A DNA stretch of 64,000 nucleotides, taken from Chitinophaga polysaccharea (GTDB lineage: Bacteria > Bacteroidota > Bacteroidia > Chitinophagales > Chitinophagaceae). The notes under the pieces were generated by a model. It saw only the letters and a list, made by a program, of their open reading frames with translations, was not told the origin of the DNA and searched no databases. The position numbers were made by a program, and so were the translations under genes. The stretch spans positions 1,426,001-1,490,000 of the forward strand of contig NZ_VIWO01000001.1 in NCBI RefSeq assembly GCF_007829335.1, written 5' to 3'. Shown in pieces: positions 42,964 through 53,052 of this stretch. Position 1 is the first letter of the stretch. Each line of letters starts with the position of its first letter.

Positions 42964-43602
42964 ATGAACAGTGATCGACCAACACCATATTCCGGACAAA
43001 TTCCAGCCGATTTGCCGGCAGCGGATGCTGCTGCGAATACGCTACTGTGGAATCGTGTACGGAATGGCCAGCAGGAAGCACTGGTACTGCTGTATGAGCG
43101 ATTGTATTTTTATCTTGTAAATTATGGTATCCGCATCTGTGGCGATATAGAAATTACGAAAGATGCTATTAACGACCTGTTTCTCGAAATCTGGGATCAA
43201 CGCCACAAGCAACCGGAAGTGGCCAATGTAAAATCCTATTTACTCACCTGGTTGCGCCGGCGCATTTTTGCAGATATCCACCATAGCAAAAAAACAACCG
43301 AGGCCGCCGGGGCCTGGTCAGATACGGCTACCCCACATGAATTATCGTATGAGGAATGTATCGTAGCCATCCAGACATCCGATGAAATAAAGCAAAAAAT
43401 CAGGCGCGCCATGGCAGCACTCACCCCCCGGCAAAAAGAACTGATCCAGCTCAGGTACTTCGATGGCCTTAGCATGGAGGAAGTGAGCCAACGCACCGGT
43501 ATTAGCACCAAAACCGTCTATAATACCCTGGGTAGCGCCCTGAAATGCCTTTCGGCAGAGCTTTCCCTCCTGGTTATTTTGCTGTGGATGCTCAGTAAAT
43601 AG
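42964..43602 (+). CDS. ECF-type sigma factor of a glycan-utilisation locus
   Basis: 212 residues. Region 2 includes EITKDAINDLFLEIWDQRHK and VKSYLLTWLRRRIFADI; region 4 includes LTPRQKELIQLRYFDGLSMEE and TGISTKTVYNTLGSALK. A hydrophobic C-terminal tail (LSLLVILLWMLSK) is usual for this Bacteroidota subgroup. It is followed by a FecR anti-sigma gene and a SusC with STN domain, the classic relay in which ligand at SusC releases the sigma factor to transcribe susCD. Confidence 0.94.
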   Translation: MNSDRPTPYSGQIPADLPAADAAANTLLWNRVRNGQQEALVLLYERLYFYLVNYGIRICGDIEITKDAINDLFLEIWDQRHKQPEVANVKSYLLTWLRRRIFADIHHSKKTTEAAGAWSDTATPHELSYEECIVAIQTSDEIKQKIRRAMAALTPRQKELIQLRYFDGLSMEEVSQRTGISTKTVYNTLGSALKCLSAELSLLVILLWMLSK

Positions 43603-43707
43603 CCATTTACCCCCTGTTCTTTTCCCTCAAAAAAAAAATTAAAAAAAGTTGGCTTTTTCTTGGGAATAAATCACCATTTCTTACACTAGTTATTACTAAG
43701 CGTAACA

Positions 43708-44913
43708 ATGAACCATCAATTTAATGTTGCCGAAGACTTTCTGTTGGACGATTCTTTCCTTCGTTTCTGCATCGGGGTTAATGAACACGATGTAGCATAC
43801 TGGGAAAAATGGATCTCCGAAAACCCGGACAAACGCCCCGTGTTTGACCAGGCATGCAGGATGTTTGCTATTATTAACGGGCAACAGGGGAAGCTGGATG
43901 TAGAAGTGAATAAGTTCAGGACCCTGTTGCAACAGCATATCGATACTACCGCCCCAGAGGCAGCTCCTAACTCTTCCATCCGTTATATGACCCGCTGGCG
44001 CGCTGCTGCAGCCATTTTATTGCTGGCAGCAGGAAGCGCTGCGTGGTTTTACTATAGCGGTAAAAAGGTGGCTACCTCCACGCGCGCTGCCATTGCACAA
44101 AATGATGTGCTGCCGGGTGGCGCCAAAGCCAGCCTGGTACTGGGAGATGGCACGGCGGTATCGCTGGACTCCCTGAATGAGCAGGACCTGAAGGAAAAAG
44201 ATGGCACCCGGATCGGCAATGATAACGGAAAGCTCGTATACGATGTATCCGGCACTTCCGGCGACAAAGTTACTTTCAATACCCTCTCGACTCCCCGTGG
44301 TGGCGAATACCAGCTGGTATTGCCCGATGGCTCTAAAGTGTGGCTGAACGCCGCTTCTTCCCTGCGCTTTCCTACCCGGTTTACGGGCGCCGACAGAACA
44401 GTGGTGCTCACGGGAGAAGCCTACTTTGAAGTAGCTGCCAATGCAACACAACCCTTTCAGGTTCAATTAAATAATGGGCTAAAGGTAGCAGTATTGGGCA
44501 CCGCGTTCAATGTAATGGCCTACGACGACGAAAAAACAGTGAACACCACCCTGGTCAGTGGAAAAGTAAAAGTAAACCAGCAAAATGGCAACAATGTATT
44601 GCTCCAGCCATCAGAGCAGGCAGTACTCACCAAAAACAATCAACAGCTCCAGGTCAGCGAAGCTGATATAGATAAAGCGATATCATGGAAAATGGGAACG
44701 TTCGAATTTGATGATGATGATTTAGCTACCGTTATGAGACAGCTGTCGCGCTGGTACGATGTGAATGTAAAATTTACCGGACCGGTACCGGATAAGCATT
44801 ATACCGGGTCAATACGTAAACAGGCCACGTTATCCCAGGCATTACAAATTTTGAAAACTGCCGGGGTACAATTTAACATTGAAGGAAAACAAATCATCGT
44901 TGAAGCAAAATAA
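43708..44913 (+). CDS. FecR-type anti-sigma factor
   Basis: 401 residues. The cytosolic N-terminal part (about 1-90) should bind the ECF factor; one membrane span at about 92-112 (WRAAAAILLLAAGSAAWFYY) follows. The periplasmic FecR domain has TPRGGEYQLVLPDGSKVWLN, FEVAANATQPFQV and VLGTAFNVMAYDD, and a C-terminal DUF4974-type part ends QALQILKTAGVQFNIEGKQI. It receives the signal from the STN domain of the next-encoded SusC. It lies 105 bp after the sigma gene and 158 bp before susC; a hairpin sits in the latter gap. Confidence 0.95.
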   Translation: MNHQFNVAEDFLLDDSFLRFCIGVNEHDVAYWEKWISENPDKRPVFDQACRMFAIINGQQGKLDVEVNKFRTLLQQHIDTTAPEAAPNSSIRYMTRWRAAAAILLLAAGSAAWFYYSGKKVATSTRAAIAQNDVLPGGAKASLVLGDGTAVSLDSLNEQDLKEKDGTRIGNDNGKLVYDVSGTSGDKVTFNTLSTPRGGEYQLVLPDGSKVWLNAASSLRFPTRFTGADRTVVLTGEAYFEVAANATQPFQVQLNNGLKVAVLGTAFNVMAYDDEKTVNTTLVSGKVKVNQQNGNNVLLQPSEQAVLTKNNQQLQVSEADIDKAISWKMGTFEFDDDDLATVMRQLSRWYDVNVKFTGPVPDKHYTGSIRKQATLSQALQILKTAGVQFNIEGKQIIVEAK

Positions 44914-44973
44914 TAGCAAAATTTAAGGATGTAACAACCAAGATCGTCGTGTAATAATGCAACAAACAAAAAA

Positions 44974-44999
44974 ACCGGAAACGCGGCAACGTTCCCGGT
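44974..44999 (+). promoter_or_regulatory. Hairpin in the fecR-susC gap
   Basis: ACCGGAAACG and CGTTCCCGGT flank a six-base loop (one mismatch). No T run follows. It could attenuate readthrough from the sigma/fecR transcript into susC, or mark the leader of an ECF-dependent susC promoter. Confidence 0.4.
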
Positions 45000-45071
45000 C
45001 GGATTGTTTGGCGAGCGCTTACACGCTTATTTGACCTAAACAGCAACGCTCACCTAAAACTTAACAAATCT

Positions 45072-48000
45072 ATGCTATTTAGACATGTTGGCAAACACCC
45101 CGGAAATTCGGTGTTCGCGCAAATGCTGAAAGTTATGAAACTAGCTGCTTTTTTGCTGCTGGTACTGGCTATGCAGGTAAGTGCAACCGGTTACTCGCAA
45201 AAACTAACCCTTAACATGCGTAATGTGTCGCTGTCTAAGGTGTTTAAGGAAATCCGGAAACAAACCGGGTATACCTTCTTTTATAACACAGAAATGCTGG
45301 AACAGACCGACAAGGTATCTGTGGCGGTGGTGCAGGCTGACCTGGAGTACGTATTGGGCAAGTGTTTGCTCAATAAGAAGCTCAATTACAGCATTGTAGA
45401 CAACACCATCATTCTTTCTGTAAAACCTACTCCGCAAACGGAGGAAGTGATTCCACCGGTAGCTAATATTTCCGTGTTTGGTAAAATCACGGATGCCACT
45501 ACCAACGAACCACTCAGCGGTGCTTCCGTAAAGCTGAAAGGAACCACTAAAGGCGCCAGCTCTGATGGTAAAGGTAACTATACCCTGCAACTGCCCGACA
45601 ACGGCGGCGTGCTGGTAGTTACCTATATCGGGTATGAGCCGGTGGAAAAAACGGTTACCGCTGCCGGTCAACTGGATATTGCCCTGAAACCCAAGGCAGT
45701 ACAAACGGAAGAACTGGTAGTAGTAGGTTATGGTACCCAGAAAAGAAAAGACGTTACTGGCGCCGTATCTTCTGTAAGAGTCAGTAACATCAGCGCCAAC
45801 GTATCCAAAAATATCAGTTCTGCGATCCAGGGCCGTGTAGCCGGCGTTTCGGTAGAATCTTCCAGCGGCGCCCCTGGCGCTGGTATGATCATTACCATCC
45901 GTGGTATGAGTACCCTGGGTAACAATACTCCCCTCTATATTGTAGACGGTGTATTTGTAAGCAATATTGATGGCGTAAGCCCCAACGATGTAGAATCTAT
46001 CGAAATCCTGAAAGACGCAGCTACCGCCAGTATCTACGGTTCCCGCGCAGCTAATGGCGTAGTGATCATCACCACCAAAGGCGGTCACAAGGAAACTGCC
46101 CCCAAACTGAGCATCGATACCTGGTTCGGTGTTCAATCCATACCTAAGAGAATGAACTTACTCAATGGCCAGCAATGGACTGACCTGATGAGCAAATATG
46201 TTACCGGTATACCGGCTTATGCCGGTGTGAACACCAACTGGCAGGATGCGATCTTCAGACAGGGACTGCTAACACGTACCAACGTGAACTTCAGCGGCGG
46301 TTCCCAGAACTTTACCTACGACGTATCCGGTGGCTACCTGAAAGAAAATGGTACTATTATCAACACCAATTATAATGCGGCTAACTTCAGGGTGAAAACT
46401 GAATATGATAAAGGCCGGTTCAGAGTAGGTGAAACTGTGATCATTAAAAGAGGTAATGCTCTCAACAACCCCGGTGGTGGCGACCAGGTACACAGTATCG
46501 TAGGTAGTGCCCTCACCATGCCGTCTACTGTACCTGTTTACGATCCTACCCAACCCCTGGGCGGATATGGCAGAAGGCCAACGTTCATGAAGAATCTGTC
46601 GAACCCTGTGGCTCGTTTGCAGAATATAGAAAATACCAACAAAGAACTTTCCATTCTCGCCAATGCTTTTGCCGAAGTGAAGCTGATTGAAGGGCTGAAA
46701 TATAAATTCAATGTGGGTTTAACCCAGGTACAAACAGATGGTCGTGTTTTTACCGGCGTTTTTGACGATGGAAACTCGGCCAATCCATTACCAGACCTGT
46801 CACAGTCAACCGCTACCGCCAATTCCTGGCTGGTGGAAAATACCCTGAACTACAACAAGAAACTGGGTAAACATAGTATTGATGTATTGCTGGGATACAG
46901 TGCGCAGAAAAACCTTTACTCCGGTTTTAGCGCTTCCCGCAATGATTTGCCAGAAGGTACCTATACCCTGGATGCAGGAACAGCCAATTCCCAGAAAAAT
47001 GGTGGTAATGCCAATAACAGCAGCATGGTGTCCCGTTTCGGTCGGGTGAGTTATTCCTACGATTCCCGCTACCTGCTGTCGGCCTCTATCAGAAGAGATG
47101 GCTCTTCCCGCTTTGCACAGGGCTACCAATATGGTTCTTTCCCCTCTGTATCCCTGGGCTGGAACCTGCATAACGAACACTTCTTCTCTTCCCTCACCAA
47201 CGTGATCAATACCTTTAAACTGCGTGGTAGCTGGGGTGGATTAGGTAACCAGGAAATTGGTAACTACCTCACACAAAACAGCATCACCAATGGTCTTAAC
47301 TATGTACAGGGTGGCGTATTATGGCCAGGCGCTACTGCCAGCTCCTATGCTTCACCTATAGACCTGTCGTGGGAACAAACCAAAATTACCAACGTGGGTG
47401 TGGATGCGGGTTTTCTCAACAACAAGCTGTTTGTTATTTTCGACGTATTCAACAAGAAAACAACCGGCGTACTGCTGAGCGTACCATTCCCGCCATCTGT
47501 AGGTAAAACAGGTTCACCCACCCTCAATGCCGGTGAAATCGAGAATAAAGGATTTGACCTGGCTCTGGAATATAACGACAGAGCAGGTGAAGTAGGTTAC
47601 CGTCTCGGATTCAATATTTCCCATACCGCCAATAAAATGACAGCTATCAGCGTGGGCTCCGGTCGCCAGGAATTTGGCAGCCTTTCCCGTGCGAAAGTTG
47701 GTTACCCTATCGGTGCCTTCTTCCTGATTAAATCCGATGGCATCTTCAACTCTAAAGAAGATGTGGCTGCACATAGCAAGAATGGTACTCCCATTCAGCC
47801 CAATGCACAGCCAGGTGATATCCGCTACGTAGATTATAACAACGATGGTATCATCGATAACCAGGACGAACAATACCTGGGAAGTCCTTTCCCGAAATTA
47901 AATATGGGACTGTCGGCTAACCTTACCTGGAGAGGCTTTGATCTGGGCCTGTTCCTGGAAGCAGTGACTGGCAATAAAATTTACAATGCCCGTAGAAAGT

Positions 48001-48389
48001 GGATAGAAAAGATGAACGAGATCACCAACTTCTCTACCGATGTATTGAATGCCTGGACACCTGAAAATCATACAAACTTCCCACGTTTCACTTTATCCGA
48101 TCCTAATAACAACAACCGCGATAACAGCGACAGATGGCTGGAAGATGGTTCCTACCTGCGCCTCAAACGCGTGGAACTGGGATACAATATTCCTAAATCA
48201 CTGATGAACAGATGGGGTATCGACAAAGTAAGAGTATATGCTTCCGGTGAAAACCTCTTTACTATTTCTAAGTACAAAGGCTACAACCCGGATATCGGTG
48301 GTGCTGCACTGTCAAGAGGTATGGACAACTCCTGGGATGTATATCCACTGTCCCGCACAGTACTGGTTGGATTGAATCTTACTTTTTAA
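45072..48389 (+). CDS. SusC/RagA-type transporter with STN signalling domain (locus 3)
   Basis: 1105 residues. Signal peptide to about 43 (MQVSATGYSQ), STN domain at about 46-110 (LNMRNVSLSKVFKEIRKQTG), carboxypeptidase-D-like domain at about 135-210, plug with EELVVVGYGTQKRKDVTGAV and ITIRGMSTLGNNTPLYIVDG, and barrel ending LTF. The STN domain contacts the FecR protein encoded next door, so this transporter both imports ligand and signals. SusD follows by 20 bp. The substrate is not shown by any neighbouring glycosidase in the same operon. Confidence 0.97.
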   Translation: MLFRHVGKHPGNSVFAQMLKVMKLAAFLLLVLAMQVSATGYSQKLTLNMRNVSLSKVFKEIRKQTGYTFFYNTEMLEQTDKVSVAVVQADLEYVLGKCLLNKKLNYSIVDNTIILSVKPTPQTEEVIPPVANISVFGKITDATTNEPLSGASVKLKGTTKGASSDGKGNYTLQLPDNGGVLVVTYIGYEPVEKTVTAAGQLDIALKPKAVQTEELVVVGYGTQKRKDVTGAVSSVRVSNISANVSKNISSAIQGRVAGVSVESSSGAPGAGMIITIRGMSTLGNNTPLYIVDGVFVSNIDGVSPNDVESIEILKDAATASIYGSRAANGVVIITTKGGHKETAPKLSIDTWFGVQSIPKRMNLLNGQQWTDLMSKYVTGIPAYAGVNTNWQDAIFRQGLLTRTNVNFSGGSQNFTYDVSGGYLKENGTIINTNYNAANFRVKTEYDKGRFRVGETVIIKRGNALNNPGGGDQVHSIVGSALTMPSTVPVYDPTQPLGGYGRRPTFMKNLSNPVARLQNIENTNKELSILANAFAEVKLIEGLKYKFNVGLTQVQTDGRVFTGVFDDGNSANPLPDLSQSTATANSWLVENTLNYNKKLGKHSIDVLLGYSAQKNLYSGFSASRNDLPEGTYTLDAGTANSQKNGGNANNSSMVSRFGRVSYSYDSRYLLSASIRRDGSSRFAQGYQYGSFPSVSLGWNLHNEHFFSSLTNVINTFKLRGSWGGLGNQEIGNYLTQNSITNGLNYVQGGVLWPGATASSYASPIDLSWEQTKITNVGVDAGFLNNKLFVIFDVFNKKTTGVLLSVPFPPSVGKTGSPTLNAGEIENKGFDLALEYNDRAGEVGYRLGFNISHTANKMTAISVGSGRQEFGSLSRAKVGYPIGAFFLIKSDGIFNSKEDVAAHSKNGTPIQPNAQPGDIRYVDYNNDGIIDNQDEQYLGSPFPKLNMGLSANLTWRGFDLGLFLEAVTGNKIYNARRKWIEKMNEITNFSTDVLNAWTPENHTNFPRFTLSDPNNNNRDNSDRWLEDGSYLRLKRVELGYNIPKSLMNRWGIDKVRVYASGENLFTISKYKGYNPDIGGAALSRGMDNSWDVYPLSRTVLVGLNLTF

Positions 48390-48409
48390 TCGTTTAATGG
48401 CTTTGCAAC

Positions 48410-50050
48410 ATGAAGAAATCATTTAAATATATAGGAGCACTCGCTTTGGTATTGGCTACTGCAGCGGGATGTAACGAAAAGAACTTCCTTAAACAAACGG
48501 ATCCCAACAAGATCACAGATGCTACTTTCTGGAAAGACGAATCCAGTGTAAGCCAGGCGCTGGCAGCTACCTATAGCCCGCTGCGTTCTTCGCTCTACGG
48601 CTACTGGGGCTCTTTCCTGGGTATCCAGGATATCAATGCACTGGGCGATGATGTGTTTACCTTGCCAGGAGAAGAACCAGGTACCTGGGCGGTAGCTACT
48701 TTTGCTAACGATGAAAACAATGGTGACCTGAGTAGCATTTTCGGTAGCCTCTATCAGTGTATTCATCGCTCTAACCTCCTGATAGCCAAAATCGGCGGGG
48801 TAAATATGGATGCCAATAAAAAGACGCTCTATATCGCAGAAGCGAAGTTCCTGCGTGGCTTGTCTTACTACCTGCTGGCTTCCAACTGGGGCGGTGTACC
48901 AGTGAGAACAACCCCATTGGAAACAACTGATGGTTATGATACTCCTTGCAGTTCCAAAGCAGATGTATGGAAACAGGTGGTCGCCGATTTCACGGATGCC
49001 ATTCCAGGACTTCCGGTAACGCGCGATCCCAAAGAACAGGGAAGGGTAACCAGTGGCGCTGCCGTAGCTTATCTCGGTAAGGCATACATGTTCGCCGAAG
49101 ATTATACCAAAGCGGAAGCTACTTTCGATATACTTACCAAAGCGCCGTACAACTACGACCTGGTAGCTAATTACGAAGATAACTTCACCGACAAGAACGA
49201 GTACAACGTGGAATCCGTTTTTGAATGGACCTTTGCTCCTATCGGAGACCAATACGGGGCCTGGAATACGGAAACCCCCAACTCACCAATGTATAACTAC
49301 CTGCCGCAGTTCATTGGACCTCCCGCAGGTGGTGGCTGGTTTAAATATGTACCATCCAATTACCTGGTGAATGAGTTCCTGAAAGAAGCTCGTCCCGCCG
49401 GTTCCGACACCAAATTCGATAAAAGGATGTACGCTTCCCTGATGTGGAAACGTTCCTCCCTCGGTGAAAGCGATACTACCTGGTATGATGGTAAAACCTT
49501 TGATCAGCTGTGGAACTCCGCCCTATCAAAAACAGTGCGCCTGTATCCGGATACACAGCTGGATACTGTTACCCATGGCCGTTTCCTTATAAAAAAAGGA
49601 ACCAGCGCCTGGCGTAATGTGGCCAATGCCGATAACTACTGGGGCCCTACTCCGTCTACTGCCAACTACCGCGTATTGCGCTTTGCAGAGGTACTATTGC
49701 TGCGTGCAGAAGCTGCTGCCCAGAACGGTAACAATGGCAAAGCACTTACTGATATCAACCGGATTCGCCAGCGAGCTGGTCTGAATGATAAGACAGTAGC
49801 AGACTTGCCAGGCAAAGACCAACTGCTCGCTGAAATTGATCACCAGAAATTACTGGAGCTGTTCTTTGAGCAGAACCGCGTATATGACCTGAGAAGATGG
49901 AATAAATCTGCAGGTACATTATCTGCGATTTTAAAGACCAGGCAGAAACAGGGCGCTAATGTATTCCAGGCAAAACACTATGTTTTCCCAATACCGGCCA
50001 GCGAACTGAAATCAAATCCTAAGGCAACACAGAATGATCTCTGGAAATAG
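48410..50050 (+). CDS. SusD-like lipoprotein (locus 3)
   Basis: 546 residues. Lipobox AAGC near residue 21, then NEKNFLKQTDPN. Marks: EAKFLRGLSYYLLASNWGGV, YRVLRFAEVLLLRAEAAAQ, the INRIRQRAGL segment and LLELFFEQNRVYDLRRW; the end is KATQNDLWK rather than the usual LKQNPGY, a mild deviation. It is the last gene of the ECF/FecR locus and is closed by a strong terminator at 50105. Confidence 0.95.
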   Translation: MKKSFKYIGALALVLATAAGCNEKNFLKQTDPNKITDATFWKDESSVSQALAATYSPLRSSLYGYWGSFLGIQDINALGDDVFTLPGEEPGTWAVATFANDENNGDLSSIFGSLYQCIHRSNLLIAKIGGVNMDANKKTLYIAEAKFLRGLSYYLLASNWGGVPVRTTPLETTDGYDTPCSSKADVWKQVVADFTDAIPGLPVTRDPKEQGRVTSGAAVAYLGKAYMFAEDYTKAEATFDILTKAPYNYDLVANYEDNFTDKNEYNVESVFEWTFAPIGDQYGAWNTETPNSPMYNYLPQFIGPPAGGGWFKYVPSNYLVNEFLKEARPAGSDTKFDKRMYASLMWKRSSLGESDTTWYDGKTFDQLWNSALSKTVRLYPDTQLDTVTHGRFLIKKGTSAWRNVANADNYWGPTPSTANYRVLRFAEVLLLRAEAAAQNGNNGKALTDINRIRQRAGLNDKTVADLPGKDQLLAEIDHQKLLELFFEQNRVYDLRRWNKSAGTLSAILKTRQKQGANVFQAKHYVFPIPASELKSNPKATQNDLWK

Positions 50051-50104
50051 TATTCGCTATCGGATCCCTTTAAGGAGCTGATAGTATGTATATCCCCAGT
50101 GAAT

Positions 50105-50139
50105 AAAAAGCATCGCGCCGATCGGCGCGATGCTTTTTT
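50105..50139. terminator. Strong intrinsic terminator after susD (locus 3)
   Basis: AAAAAGCATCGCGCCG and CGGCGCGATGCTTTTT form a perfect 16-bp stem with A/T tails on both sides, 54 bp after the susD stop and 13 bp before the convergent gene's stop; it probably works in both directions. Confidence 0.93.
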
Positions 50140-50152
50140 ATTAGGTAGCCAG

Positions 50153-52879
50153 CTACTTCCAGCATTTATCGAAATACCCTTTTTTCAGGACAGCTTCACT
50201 GATCAGATTTTTTACTTCATAGTCATACCACCCGGTGTACTGTAAATCCGGCGCCATATGCGCTATAGACGAGTTGTTGGAGCCAAGCAGCAAGATATAT
50301 TTTTTAGGATTTAAAGGATTAGGATAGATAAGTGTGTACCCTAAAGAATTGCCATCAATATGCTGAGAGCCAATATCTAAAGCGTTGGCGTCAATTTTCA
50401 GGGGAAGCTTGGGCGCCAGGCGCTTAATGAAAGAATTGGTAGCGGGATTGCCGATAAGTATCAGGTTACTACGGGTAATATCCTCCTTATTTATAGCTGC
50501 AGCCGTTTTAACAGGGCAGGTGTTGAAGTTATTTTCCTGCCAGTTTTGAATGAATTTATTCACCATCATTTGGTTGACAAGCCTTTCTTCTTTGGTGCCG
50601 GCATCACCACTCACCAACAGGAAATTGTCTTTAAAGATATCGTTGATAGGGCCTTCTACATCATGATTCTTTTCCAGGAGTCCCAGCTGTTGTTGTTTAC
50701 CAATGGATAAGTGCAGGGCATCTGCTTGTGGAGGAGTGTTAAAGTAAGCAGTGTCGTTGTTGGTAATCACCAATAACTTTTTGTTTCGCTGAAGTCCGGG
50801 TAATTGCGTTAAGTCGATCGAATAACTGCGTATGTTCTTCGTTGTTATTTTGAGCAGGTTGTTACTGTTGAAGGTTGCCTGGATATTTGCCAGCGCATGG
50901 AGCGTATCCATCTGATCAATGGTTATCCAGTAAGCCCGGTTATACTTTAGCTGAAAGGTAGAGAAATTGATGGATAGCGGTGCTTTAGTTACTTTATCTT
51001 TAAAAAAGGAAAACATCTTTCGCAGGATAAGTGCATCGGGGTATAAATCCAGGGTGGGAGCTTTGGTAATATTCCCTACACTGTCCAATAGGATATTGAA
51101 TCCCTGTTGCTTCGCTTCGGCATATATTTTCCTGGAAATAGCATAATCTGATTTATGGTCTGCCGGCGCATGGGCGATATATAAGGGAATATGCTGATAG
51201 TTATTGATCGTTTGCAGGAGGTTGTTTTCCTTTACCCATTCTGTTGGAAAACGGAATAAGTCGGAGCTGGGATCCAGCATCGTTTTGCTTTTGGTGTAAT
51301 TGAGTTCAGGGCCTTCTACGCCAATGGCCGCAAAGTGTTCAGGGAACCTGTTTGCCAGCAGCATGGCAAACATACCTCCGGAACAAACACCGTACAGGTA
51401 AACGCGATGTGGATCGATGTTATAGTCTTCCCCAACTTTATTCATTGCCTGAAAAATGCTGGTGGAAACAATCGGGTTTAGATTATATCTCTCAAAGATC
51501 CTTGCAGCAGGCCAGAGGATGGCATACCCAAATTTTTCAGCAAGTCTTGTCAGCGCATCTATTTTATCTAAATAAGCCACATGGGGGCTCTGGATGAAGG
51601 GCGCCCTCTGGCTGACCCATGGAATAACCATCACCAGCGGAATGGGAACATTTTTGCGGTAACTGCCGGGAACATAAACCATATAGTTTTCAGTCCCTCC
51701 ATCTACCTTCGAAATATAACCACGTAAATGTTTCCCTGGCTTGTTGGAGAACCGGGCGTCATTTACAATACCGGCCATGTCGAATAAGGTAATAGCAATT
51801 TTCCGGTATAACTGGTCATCGCATCCATACCGGGTACCAAAACTTTTCAGGTACCGGAACCTGGAGAAAAGTGTTTGGGTATTCACGAGGAAATCCCCAC
51901 CCGGCCTGCCAGCCGATAATTTTATGGAGTCTGTATCGTACACGTCGTGGTAGTTACCCACCATGAATATTTCGCTCAAGGTGTCTCCTGGTACCAGTAT
52001 TTTGCATTTATAGGACCCCTTATCAAGATAAGGTAGCGGGATTTGCCAGTTGGATCCCCGGGGTAGTTTGGTGGAAAGCATCTCTTTCCCAGCCGGATTG
52101 AAAACCTGTAAGGTGGTTGAATCGCCCAACGCTGTGAAGCAAGGGTTCAGGTTTATTTTTAAACTATCATTTGCGCCCAGCAGGCAGTGTTCCAGAAAGT
52201 CGTATCCAAATTTATGCTGGTAAAATTCCGCGGCATAATCGATACGGCTCATATTGAGGTAGAAGGCCCAATATCCTCCGCCATTATTACACTTTAGCAA
52301 AACAAAGTTGGGTCCTTTCTTCAGGTGAACGACAAAGATGTCTGTATTTCGCTGCATAGATCTTGCATCATTTACGCGAAAGCATAACTTTTGATTTACC
52401 CATATCTTCATTCCATCGTCGCTACCGAGTAGAAACGCAATATCCTGATCCACAGGGCTGTTCACGGAAAATATAGCATAGCAGTTGGCATGAGGGAGCG
52501 CTGTAAACAGATCCACGCCATCCACATAAGAGTGGGGTGTTTGATACAGGAAACCCTTCTTGCCTGCTTTATCCCTTAACCGGGAAACGTTATCAAAGTT
52601 GATCTCCTCTTCCCGGAGTCCATACCGGATAAACTCATCGGTATCGATATGATGTAATGAACCTGAATCACTTGTAAATGGGCCAAGTAGTATCATGCGG
52701 TCAACATTCACTTCAGCATTGAATTTTTCAGCTGCCGGCAACTGGATATCCGGAATCTCTGAAGCGTTGGAACAAGCAGTAAATAAGGCTGCCAACAGCA
52801 GCAAAAGACTGGTATACTTACCAGGGAGAGATGGGGGCGCAGGCTGCTGCCTGCCGGGGCGCTTTCGTAGGGATATCAT
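50153..52879 (-). CDS. Large lipoprotein with alpha/beta-hydrolase domain and Cys nucleophile
   Basis: 908 residues. Lipobox LFTAC puts the lipid on Cys36. Residues about 55-230 look like a beta-sandwich with a PA14-like FLLGSDDGMKIWVNQKLCFRV segment; about 390-640 is an alpha/beta-hydrolase fold with IPLVMVIPWVSQRAPF, then the elbow YGVCSGG where the usual Ser of GxSxG is Cys499 (Gly497-Val-Cys-Ser-Gly-Gly), and His in YIAHAPADH. The rest (about 680-908) is another beta-rich part with ILIGNPATN-like segments (NLILIGNPATNSF). Dienelactone hydrolases use GxCxGG; here the substrate may be a polysaccharide ester or peptide. It is convergent to susD of locus 3. Confidence 0.75.
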   Translation of the reverse strand: MISLRKRPGRQQPAPPSLPGKYTSLLLLLAALFTACSNASEIPDIQLPAAEKFNAEVNVDRMILLGPFTSDSGSLHHIDTDEFIRYGLREEEINFDNVSRLRDKAGKKGFLYQTPHSYVDGVDLFTALPHANCYAIFSVNSPVDQDIAFLLGSDDGMKIWVNQKLCFRVNDARSMQRNTDIFVVHLKKGPNFVLLKCNNGGGYWAFYLNMSRIDYAAEFYQHKFGYDFLEHCLLGANDSLKINLNPCFTALGDSTTLQVFNPAGKEMLSTKLPRGSNWQIPLPYLDKGSYKCKILVPGDTLSEIFMVGNYHDVYDTDSIKLSAGRPGGDFLVNTQTLFSRFRYLKSFGTRYGCDDQLYRKIAITLFDMAGIVNDARFSNKPGKHLRGYISKVDGGTENYMVYVPGSYRKNVPIPLVMVIPWVSQRAPFIQSPHVAYLDKIDALTRLAEKFGYAILWPAARIFERYNLNPIVSTSIFQAMNKVGEDYNIDPHRVYLYGVCSGGMFAMLLANRFPEHFAAIGVEGPELNYTKSKTMLDPSSDLFRFPTEWVKENNLLQTINNYQHIPLYIAHAPADHKSDYAISRKIYAEAKQQGFNILLDSVGNITKAPTLDLYPDALILRKMFSFFKDKVTKAPLSINFSTFQLKYNRAYWITIDQMDTLHALANIQATFNSNNLLKITTKNIRSYSIDLTQLPGLQRNKKLLVITNNDTAYFNTPPQADALHLSIGKQQQLGLLEKNHDVEGPINDIFKDNFLLVSGDAGTKEERLVNQMMVNKFIQNWQENNFNTCPVKTAAAINKEDITRSNLILIGNPATNSFIKRLAPKLPLKIDANALDIGSQHIDGNSLGYTLIYPNPLNPKKYILLLGSNNSSIAHMAPDLQYTGWYDYEVKNLISEAVLKKGYFDKCWK

Positions 52880-53052
52880 TTTGCGGGTTACGATTTTGAT
52901 CTTAGAGAATAGAGTTTTAAATTACACACAATTATTCCAATTGTCAAGATTTCACTAAGTGGAAATATAATTTACCGCTGATACTAATCCTGATCTCATA
53001 CCAGGGAGTTTTTATATCACTGAACAATGAATTTTTACTAATTATCAACCTG

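Noticed and set aside
45204..46136. 310-residue open frame on the minus strand
   Set aside because: It is the antisense of the STN and plug region of SusC (locus 3) and shows no protein family features.
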